From JBEKYD01 sp049509915 (GTDB taxonomy: Bacteria; Acidobacteriota; Terriglobia; Bryobacterales; Bryobacteraceae): a stretch of 7,045 nucleotides of DNA. The notes below the pieces were generated by a model, which made no database searches, was not told where the DNA came from, and worked only from the letters and a program-made list of their open reading frames with translations. The DNA lies in assembly GCA_049509915.1 (NCBI GenBank), contig JBEKZL010000329.1, positions 1 to 7,045 of the forward strand, read 5' to 3'. Shown in pieces: positions 1-4,954 of the stretch; the stretch's first letter is position 1; each line of letters begins with the position of its first letter. The translations under genes and the position numbers were made by a program.

Positions 1-1103
1 TTGCGGCTGGTGGTGCCGCGCACGATGGAATCGTCCACCAGCACCACGCGCTTGCCCTGGAGCAGATGCCGTACGGGATTGAGCTTGAGCTTGACGCCGA
101 AATCGCGGATGGCCTGGGAAGGCTCGATGAAGGTTCGCCCGATGTAGTGGTTGCGGATGAGCGCCTGGCGATACGGCAACCCGCTTTCCGAGGCGTAGCC
201 GATGGCGGCGGCCACGCCGGAATCGGGGACAGGCACGACCAGGTCGGCATCGGCGGGCCATTCGCGCGCGAGCAGCCGGCCGAGCTGCTCGCGCGATTCG
301 GCCACGGCACGGCCGAATACGATCGAATCCGGGCGGGCGAAATACACGTGCTCGAAGACGCATTGGGCGCGCGGCTGCTCCGGCACCCAACGTTCCCGGG
401 TGAGGCCTTCCGGACCGACGCTGACCATTTCGCCCGGTTCGACTTCGTGCAGATAGACCGCGCCGATCAGATCGAAGGCGCACGTCTCGGAGGCGAAGAC
501 GTAGCAATTGCGGTGGCCGGAAACTTCCATTTCGCCCACGGCGAGGGGCCGGAAACCATGCGGATCGCGGGCCACAATGACCCGGTTTTCGGCAAGAAAT
601 ACCAGCGAAAACGCCCCTTCCAGCTGGAGCAGCGCATCGCGCAGGGCGCCGGTCATGGTGCGCTCGGAGGAGTGCGCCATCAGGTGCAGAATCACTTCGG
701 TATCGCTGGACGCCTGGAAAATAGATCCGCGCCGCCCCAACTCCGTCCGCAGCTCGCCCGCGTTGGTGATGTTGCCGTTGTGCGCTACCGCGATCCGGCC
801 CTTGTTGCACACCACCGAAAACGGCTGCGCGTTCAGCAGCACCGTATCGCCGGCGGTGGAATAGCGGGTGTGGCCGATGGCCGCTTCGCCCGGCAGCGAC
901 TTCAGCACCGGGCTGGTGAAGATATCGGCTACGTGGCCCATCGACTTATGGGTGAAGATCTGCCCGTTGTGGGCAGTGCAGATGCCGGCGCTTTCCTGGC
1001 CGCGGTGCTGCAGCGCGTACAGCCCCAGATAGGCCATCTTGGAAGCTTCGGGATGGCCGTAGATGGCCACCACGCCACATTCGTCGTGAAACTTATCGAG
1101 CAT
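1..1103 (-). CDS. purF: Amidophosphoribosyltransferase PurF (N-terminal 367 residues; 3' end beyond window)
   Basis: PurF commits PRPP to purine synthesis in the cytoplasm: glutamine is hydrolysed and the ammonia replaces pyrophosphate to give 5-phosphoribosylamine. The ATG at 1103 opens a frame with no stop to the left edge. It begins MLDKFHDECGVVAIYG, so the class II amidotransferase nucleophile is Cys9, preceded by eight residues that resemble the cleaved propeptide of Bacillus-type PurF. Further glutaminase motifs are QHRGQESAG (32-40), HTRYSTAG (78-85), HNGNITN (108-114) and RDPHGFRPL (179-187). The phosphoribosyltransferase half begins near FARPDS (255-260), and the PRPP loop VVLVDDSIVRGTTSR (353-367) reaches the last visible codon. 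About three quarters of a normal 470-500 aa protein is present. Cys248 lies where Bacillus PurF has an Fe-S ligand, but the other ligands would fall outside. GGGGA at 1110-1114 on the minus strand is a fair Shine-Dalgarno sequence. It is the third gene of purQ-purL-purF. Confidence 0.97.
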   Translation of the reverse strand, partial: MLDKFHDECGVVAIYGHPEASKMAYLGLYALQHRGQESAGICTAHNGQIFTHKSMGHVADIFTSPVLKSLPGEAAIGHTRYSTAGDTVLLNAQPFSVVCNKGRIAVAHNGNITNAGELRTELGRRGSIFQASSDTEVILHLMAHSSERTMTGALRDALLQLEGAFSLVFLAENRVIVARDPHGFRPLAVGEMEVSGHRNCYVFASETCAFDLIGAVYLHEVEPGEMVSVGPEGLTRERWVPEQPRAQCVFEHVYFARPDSIVFGRAVAESREQLGRLLAREWPADADLVVPVPDSGVAAAIGYASESGLPYRQALIRNHYIGRTFIEPSQAIRDFGVKLKLNPVRHLLQGKRVVLVDDSIVRGTTSR

Positions 1104-1109
1104 GGTGAT

Positions 1110-1114
1110 TCCCC
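1110..1114 (-). promoter_or_regulatory. purF ribosome binding site
   Basis: Reading the minus strand, GGGGA is followed by six bases and then the ATG at 1103. It supports this start, which also leaves the expected short propeptide before Cys9. Confidence 0.5.
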
Positions 1115-1160
1115 GCCGGTTGCAATTGGAGACACCCCATCGGGAATGCCGGGGCACTTG

Positions 1161-1257
1161 TGTGGGGCAGGCGAAAGCGCCTGCCATCGGTAGAGCGAAG
1201 CTCGCCGCGTCCGCTGCGCGGTACGCGGGAGAGGGGAGGCGAATCGCCTGCCCCACA
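1161..1257. repeat. REPIN-like element: two inverted REP-type palindromes in the purL-purF gap
   Basis: The ends are perfect 14-bp inverted repeats: TGTGGGGCAGGCGA at 1161-1174 and TCGCCTGCCCCACA at 1244-1257. Each end is also part of its own hairpin. On the left GGCAGGCG (1166-1173) pairs with CGCCTGCC (1178-1185) around AAAG. On the right AGGCG (1237-1241) pairs with CGCCT (1245-1249). The interior adds GAGC/GCTC (1193-1196/1200-1203) and CCGCGT/ACGCGG (1205-1210/1223-1228). This layout of two oppositely oriented palindromes about 60 bp apart is that of REPINs, which are mobilised by RAYT-type IS200-like transposases; no such transposase is in the window. The element lies wholly between the purL stop and the purF start, so it is transcribed in the pur mRNA. 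It could also be described as a small MITE. Assignment is structural; genomic copy number is unknown. Confidence 0.7.
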
Positions 1258-1282
1258 ATCGATACAGGGTGAGAGGCAGCCC

Positions 1283-3493
1283 TTAGCCCACATATTTGGC
1301 GAGTCCGCCGGCGTGCGCCGCCTGAAGTTCGGCCAGGTCCCAGCAGCCGAGCGTCATGCCGCGCTGCCGGATCTCGAGCCCCGATTCCCTGGTGACGCCC
1401 ACCACCGGAGCGGGCACTCCGTGAGCCGACGCAATCGCCGCCACCCCCGCCGGTTGCGAGGTGGAAAGCAGAATCCGCGAAGGGGCTTCGTGAAACGCCA
1501 GGATCTCCGGTCGCAGGTCGGAATCGAGATCCACCTGCGCGCCGACACCCTCCGGCCCGAAGCAGCACTCCGCCAGCGCCACGGCCAGTCCGCCGTCGCT
1601 GATGTCGTGCGCCGATTCGGCCAGTCCCGCCGCGGCGATCTCCCGCATCGCCGCCTGCACCCGCTTTTCGAACTCCATGTCGAGCGCCGGCGGCAGGCCC
1701 CACAAATCGCCGGCGATCTCCTTTACGTATTGCGAGCTGCCGAAACGCACCTCGTCGCACACGCCCGGTCCGCCCACGAGCACCACGCTGCGGCCGGGAT
1801 TGCGGAACCCGATCCCGAGCGGCTGCGCGGTCGGCATGAGGCCCACGATCCCGAGTACCGGCGTGGGAAAAATGCCCTCGCCCAGAGTTTCGTTATACAG
1901 GCTGACATTGCCGCCGGTAATCGGCGTCTCGAAGAACTGGCACGCCTCGGCGATCCCCTCGATCGCTTCCACAAGCTGCGCCATGATTTCGGGCCGCTCC
2001 GGATTGCCGAAATTCAGACAATTGGTGGCGGCCACCGGCAGCGCGCCCACGGTGGACAGGTTGCGGCAGCTCTCGGCCACCGCCAGCCGCGCACCCTCGC
2101 GCGGAGAAAGGTAGGTGTAACGGCCGCTGCCATCGAGCGAAATCGCCACCGAACGGCCGGTCTCTTTGATGCGCACGATAGCCGCATCGGCGCGTTCCGG
2201 GCCGGCAATGGTGTTGGTACGCACCTGGTAATCGTACTGCTGCCAGATCCAGAGCTTGGAGCACAGGTCGGGCGCGGCCAGCAACGCCGGCAGGGATCGC
2301 TGTACACTGGGCTCGGTGGGCAACGCCGGTCGCCGCGTGACCTCGGGCGGAGCGGTGTGCGGCCGGTCGTAGAGCGGCGCTTCGTCGGCCAGTTCGCGAT
2401 TGGGAATTTCGGCCACTGTGGCTCCGTGTTCGCGCACCCGCAGCTTGCCATCGCCAGTTACAGTTCCGATTTGAACGGCTTCCAATCCCCACTTGCGGAA
2501 CACCCGGTAGACTTCGTCCTCGCGCCCGCCCTCGGCCACTAATAGCATCCGCTCCTGGCTCTCCGAGAGCATGATTTCGTACGGCGTCATGCCGGTTTCG
2601 CGCTGCGGCACTCGGTCGAGCTCGATCTCGATGCCCACCTCGCCGCGGCTGCCCATCTCGCAGGTCGAGCAAGTCAAACCGGCCGCACCCATGTCCTGAA
2701 TGCCCACGATGGCGCCGGTGCGCATGGCTTCGAGACACGCTTCCAGCAGCAGCTTCTCGAGAAACGGGTCACCCACCTGCACGTTGGGGCGTTTCTGTTT
2801 CGACTCCTCGGTGAATTCGGCGCTGGCCATGGAGGCGCCGTGGATGCCGTCGCGACCGGTGCGCGCACCCACATAAATGACCGGATTGCCAACCCCCGCC
2901 GCCTTGGCGTAAAACACGTCCTCTTTGCGGCAGACGCCCAGGGCAAACACATTCACCAGCGGATTGCCGTCGTAGCAGGGCTCGAAGATACACTCGCCGC
3001 CCACCGTCGGCACGCCGAAACAATTTCCGTAATGTGCGATGCCAGCCACCACCCCGCCCAGTATCCGGCGGTTTCGCGCCCCGGTGGAGGGCGAATCGAG
3101 GCGCCCGAAACGCAGCGAATCCAGCACCGCGATGGGCCGCGCGCCCATGGTGAAGATGTCGCGCAAAATGCCGCCCACGCCGGTGGCAGCGCCCTGGAAC
3201 GGTTCGATGAAGCTAGGGTGATTGTGGGATTCGATCTTGAAGGCGATTACGTATCCCGAACCGATATCGATAATGCCGGCGTTTTCGCCCGGCCCCTGCA
3301 CCACCAGCTTGCCGCGCGTCGGCAGCTTCTTCAGGTGCAACCGCGAGCTCTTGTAGGAGCAGTGCTCGCTCCACATCACGCTGAAGATGCCAAGCTCCGT
3401 GTAGCTGGGTTCGCGTCCCAGTATGCCGACAATCTTTTCGTACTCGGAGGCGGTGAGCTGGTGCTGGGCGATCAGATCCGCGGTGATCGTCAC
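1283..3493 (-). CDS. purL: Phosphoribosylformylglycinamidine synthase subunit PurL (small type)
   Basis: PurL is the ATP-dependent synthetase subunit of FGAM synthase, converting FGAR to FGAM with ammonia supplied by PurQ (step 4 of IMP synthesis). The 736 residues match the small PurL of Bacillus and Thermotoga (about 600-740 aa), not the roughly 1300-aa fused enterobacterial enzyme. Visible motifs are MWSEHCSYKSS (40-50) with the conserved His44, GPGENAGIID (67-76), KIESHNHPSFIEPFQGAATG (86-105), which holds the metal/nucleotide-binding acidic and histidine residues, GGNVSLYNET near 525-535 in the second AIRS-like half, and HDISDGGLAVALAECC (629-644). The start is a GTG at 3493, inside the purQ stop: the overlap reads GTGA, so translation is probably coupled to purQ. 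No good Shine-Dalgarno sequence precedes it, which fits coupling. The TAA stop is at 1283-1285. Small PurL normally works with PurQ and PurS; no purS is seen here. Confidence 0.98.
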   Translation of the reverse strand: MTITADLIAQHQLTASEYEKIVGILGREPSYTELGIFSVMWSEHCSYKSSRLHLKKLPTRGKLVVQGPGENAGIIDIGSGYVIAFKIESHNHPSFIEPFQGAATGVGGILRDIFTMGARPIAVLDSLRFGRLDSPSTGARNRRILGGVVAGIAHYGNCFGVPTVGGECIFEPCYDGNPLVNVFALGVCRKEDVFYAKAAGVGNPVIYVGARTGRDGIHGASMASAEFTEESKQKRPNVQVGDPFLEKLLLEACLEAMRTGAIVGIQDMGAAGLTCSTCEMGSRGEVGIEIELDRVPQRETGMTPYEIMLSESQERMLLVAEGGREDEVYRVFRKWGLEAVQIGTVTGDGKLRVREHGATVAEIPNRELADEAPLYDRPHTAPPEVTRRPALPTEPSVQRSLPALLAAPDLCSKLWIWQQYDYQVRTNTIAGPERADAAIVRIKETGRSVAISLDGSGRYTYLSPREGARLAVAESCRNLSTVGALPVAATNCLNFGNPERPEIMAQLVEAIEGIAEACQFFETPITGGNVSLYNETLGEGIFPTPVLGIVGLMPTAQPLGIGFRNPGRSVVLVGGPGVCDEVRFGSSQYVKEIAGDLWGLPPALDMEFEKRVQAAMREIAAAGLAESAHDISDGGLAVALAECCFGPEGVGAQVDLDSDLRPEILAFHEAPSRILLSTSQPAGVAAIASAHGVPAPVVGVTRESGLEIRQRGMTLGCWDLAELQAAHAGGLAKYVG

Positions 3494-4164
3494 GCCGCCA
3501 CCGCCTGTCCTGCGCGCAGCATCGACTGGAATACGGCGAGCCCGTCGGTAGACCCCATCAGCGGTTCGGTGGCGCGCTCCGGGTGCGGCATCATCCCCAT
3601 CACGTTGCGCTCGCGGTTGAGCACGCCGGCGATATCGCGCAGCGAGCCGTTGGGGTTGTCCAGGTAACGGAAGGCGACGCGGTCCTCGGCTTCCAGTTCA
3701 TCCAGGGTGGGCTCGTCGGCGTAGTAACAGCCTTCGCCGTGGGCGATAGGCAAGCGCAGCCGCCGGCCGCGCTCGGCCGCGCAGGTGAACGGCGAATTGG
3801 CCGTCTCCACTCGCAAGGTGACTGGCCGGCAGATGAACTTCAAGCCGCGATTGCGGACGAGCGCGCCGGGCAGCAGTCCCGCCTCCACCAGGATCTGGAA
3901 GCCGTTACAGACGCCCAGCACCAGCCCCCCCGCGGCGGCGAACCTCTTCACCGCGCTCATGACCGGCGAAAACTTGGCGATGGCGCCGCAGCGCAGATAA
4001 TCGCCATAAGCGAAACCGCCCGGCAGAATGACTGCGTCCAGATTGCCGAGCGACGACTCATCGTGCCAGATATACTGCACCGGCTGGCCAAGGTTTCGAC
4101 TCACGGCGTAAAACGCGTCGTGGTCGCAGTTGCTGCCGGGAAAAACAATGACGCCGAATCTCAT
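3490..4164 (-). CDS. purQ: Phosphoribosylformylglycinamidine synthase glutaminase subunit PurQ
   Basis: PurQ is the class I glutamine amidotransferase of FGAM synthase and passes ammonia to PurL. The 224 residues start MRFGVIVFPGSNCDHD, the usual family opening. LPGGFAYGDYLRCGAIA (47-63) is followed by the nucleophile elbow GVCNGFQIL with Cys86, and PHPERATE near the C terminus gives His194 and Glu196 to complete the triad. Length and catalytic spacing agree with B. subtilis PurQ. The frame stays open upstream to an ATG at 4296, but the 44 extra residues are low-complexity and unlike the family, so the ATG at 4164 is preferred even though no clear Shine-Dalgarno sequence precedes it. It is the first gene of the visible purQ-purL-purF operon and overlaps purL by four bases. 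In Gram-positive operons purS usually sits just upstream; here that place is noncoding. Confidence 0.97.
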   Translation of the reverse strand: MRFGVIVFPGSNCDHDAFYAVSRNLGQPVQYIWHDESSLGNLDAVILPGGFAYGDYLRCGAIAKFSPVMSAVKRFAAAGGLVLGVCNGFQILVEAGLLPGALVRNRGLKFICRPVTLRVETANSPFTCAAERGRRLRLPIAHGEGCYYADEPTLDELEAEDRVAFRYLDNPNGSLRDIAGVLNRERNVMGMMPHPERATEPLMGSTDGLAVFQSMLRAGQAVAA

Positions 4165-4189
4165 GATCGCAAACGGGGAAGGCTCTTTC

Positions 4190-4198
4190 AGTGTACCA
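4190..4198 (-). promoter_or_regulatory. Candidate extended -10 promoter for the purQLF operon
   Basis: On the minus strand this reads TGGTACACT: an extended -10 (TGn) joined to TACACT (4190-4195), placed 25 bp before the purQ ATG. Only a weak -35 (CCTGTC-like) lies 17-18 bp upstream, which extended -10 promoters tolerate. The implied leader would be only about 20 nt, leaving no room for a riboswitch. I see no PurR-type box. This is a sequence match only. Confidence 0.4.
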
Positions 4199-4302
4199 GA
4201 GAAGGGCGGGACGACAGGCCGCGCGGCCGGAAGCGGGCGTTGGTTTCGAGGCATGGGCGCTCTCGCATATACCGCCGAACTTGCGTGCGAGGGCACGGCG
4301 GT

Positions 4303-4422
4303 TTGGAGCTGAAGATTGACGAGAACTTGCCGAGCGAGTGCGTGGAGATCCTAATCCGACCCCTGTTTGTTTCCGACCGGGTTGAGAATCACCCTCGAAA
4401 ACCAGCCTTTTGCCCAGAATAA
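4303..4422 (+). pseudogene. Remnant resembling the N terminus of a DUF5615 (PIN-like) protein
   Basis: The plus-strand frame from a possible TTG at 4303 reads LELKIDENLPSECVEIL to 4353. This resembles the opening of DUF5615-family proteins, PIN-like putative ribonucleases often found in toxin-antitoxin pairs, whose first strand carries the acidic DEN motif followed by LP. After the leucine codon at 4351 the match stops abruptly; the rest (IRPLFVSDRVENHP and on to the TAA at 4420) does not look like the family, which needs about 100 further residues. I therefore read it as the stub of a lost gene, cut by deletion or insertion. No partner antitoxin is visible. The match is from memory of the family and covers only about 15 residues, so chance resemblance is possible. 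The same frame is open far upstream, but there it is antisense to purQ. Confidence 0.4.
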
Positions 4423-4714
4423 ATCCGCAGCCGGGCAACTGCCCGCAAAACAGCGACGTTGCTGCCGACGCTTTTCTTCCGCCAGCGCCAGAGGACTTCG
4501 AACTGGCCGGATCGCCGGCCAGTTTGCCGCGGAAGTTATAACGATCCGGCGCGACCACGAACACTTTCATGCCGGGCGGAGCTGGCGCCAAACTCTCGCA
4601 CACGAGATCATGACTAGCCCGGTATTACAGTGAACCCAGGCGCCGCCGGCCGATGATTCCAGGAGAGTCCGCACGCAGCATCGGAATCGGCACCTGCCGG
4701 CGCTAGACCGGGAT
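4423..4714. other. Noncoding part of the purQ-receptor divergent region
   Basis: I find no supportable gene here. Open frames on both strands, such as minus-strand 4603 to 4058 and plus-strand 4367 to 4633, give arginine/serine/alanine-rich translations with no family likeness. The stretch contains one perfect hairpin (4501-4524) and an imperfect inverted repeat: GCGCCGCCGG plus GATTCC within 4640-4660 against GGAATC plus CCGGCGC within 4683-4703. With the DUF5615-like stub next to it, the segment may be decayed accessory DNA. Confidence 0.5.
4501..4524. repeat. Perfect 10-bp-arm hairpin
   Basis: AACTGGCCGG (4501-4510), loop ATCG, CCGGCCAGTT (4515-4524): a perfect inverted repeat, very stable as RNA on either strand. 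No T-run follows on either side, so it is not a canonical intrinsic terminator. It lies between divergent genes where no terminator is expected, and may be a lone palindromic repeat or part of the decayed segment. Confidence 0.6.
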
Positions 4715-4731
4715 AAGTGGTCAAACCAATT
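4715..4731. promoter_or_regulatory. Putative GntR (FadR/PdhR-type) operator upstream of the TonB-dependent receptor
   Basis: AAGTGGTCAAACCAATT is a palindrome with one mismatched pair: AAnTGGT and ACCAnTT arms around CAA. The TGGT-N3-ACCA core is that of FadR-subfamily GntR regulators; PdhR recognises a very similar ATTGGTnnnACCAAT. It sits about 240 bp before the receptor start and just upstream of a -35-like TTGACG. A metabolite-responsive GntR protein may therefore control the receptor. The regulator and its ligand are not in the window. Confidence 0.45.
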
Positions 4732-4742
4732 GGCAAAGTTGG

Positions 4743-4771
4743 TTGACGCATCGCCGTTTGGTATGGAAGAT
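4743..4771 (+). promoter_or_regulatory. Candidate promoter for the receptor gene
   Basis: TTGACG (4743-4748) matches the -35 consensus in five of six bases. Seventeen bases later GAAGAT (4766-4771) is a poor -10 that keeps only the key A2, A5 and T6. Position after the operator-like palindrome supports it, but the -10 is weak. Confidence 0.35.
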
Positions 4772-4785
4772 AACGGAAGGATCGG

Positions 4786-4818
4786 ATGAAACTAAGAGTC
4801 TTCCTGGGCGAGTTCTAA
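4786..4818 (+). CDS. Possible 10-codon leader peptide ORF
   Basis: ATG AAA CTA AGA GTC TTC CTG GGC GAG TTC TAA encodes MKLRVFLGEF. A GGAAGG (4775-4780) five bases before the ATG could serve as ribosome binding site. It lies in the 5' leader of the receptor if transcription starts near 4778. An ORF this short arises easily by chance, and no attenuator hairpin with a T-run follows it. Function, if any, is unknown. Confidence 0.2.
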   Translation: MKLRVFLGEF

Positions 4819-4866
4819 TATGTTGAATGCCTGCCGTGTGGTTAGCAGCTTAAGAGCACGAACCTG

Positions 4867-4895
4867 TTGATTATCGCTAAGAATCGGTATAGAGT
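4867..4895 (+). promoter_or_regulatory. Alternative promoter candidate closer to the receptor gene
   Basis: TTGATT (4867-4872) is followed after 17 bases by TAGAGT (4890-4895), with TATAGA overlapping at 4888-4893. The -10 lies in a small palindrome, GGTA-TAGAG-TACC (4886-4898). It would give a leader of roughly 50 nt. It competes with the site at 4743; sequence alone does not decide. Confidence 0.3.
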
Positions 4896-4941
4896 ACCCA
4901 TACGGGATGTTTGGAACGGAAAGCCTAAATCCTAGTTGATT

Positions 4942-4946
4942 GGAGG
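4942..4946 (+). promoter_or_regulatory. Strong Shine-Dalgarno sequence of the receptor gene
   Basis: GGAGG is followed by eight bases and then GTG at 4955. This fixes a non-ATG start and places a good signal peptide at the N terminus. Confidence 0.8.
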
Positions 4947-4954
4947 AACTTACC

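Noticed and set aside
66..1193. 375-codon plus-strand open frame opposite purF
   Set aside because: It lies antisense to a clear purF reading frame, has no recognisable family features and is the usual by-product of high-GC codon use.
1160..2542. 460-codon plus-strand open frame opposite purL
   Set aside because: Antisense to PurL motifs and starting inside the REPIN-like repeat; the composition (Arg, His, Gly, Ala rich) is typical of a shadow frame.
1893..2738. 281-codon minus-strand frame overlapping purL
   Set aside because: Same strand as purL but another frame; the purL frame carries all conserved motifs.
4165..4296. N-terminal extension of PurQ to an upstream ATG at 4296
   Set aside because: The family starts at MRFGVIVFPGS; the extension is low-complexity and would cover the promoter candidate.
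4058..4603. Minus-strand frame upstream of and into purQ, considered as a possible purS or other small gene
   Set aside because: PurS is about 80 aa with a different pattern; this translation shows no PurS likeness and overlaps purQ in the wrong frame.
4367..4633. 88-codon plus-strand frame in the intergenic region
   Set aside because: No family likeness, no ribosome binding site, and an arginine-rich shadow-like composition.
4640..4703. Imperfect GC-rich inverted repeat considered as a terminator
   Set aside because: The arms are interrupted, the loop is over 20 bases and no T-run follows; it lies between divergent genes where no transcript needs ending.
4772..4954. Cobalamin or other riboswitch in the receptor leader
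   Set aside because: No conserved riboswitch core motif, such as a B12 box, is visible, and the leader lacks a stable multi-stem arrangement.
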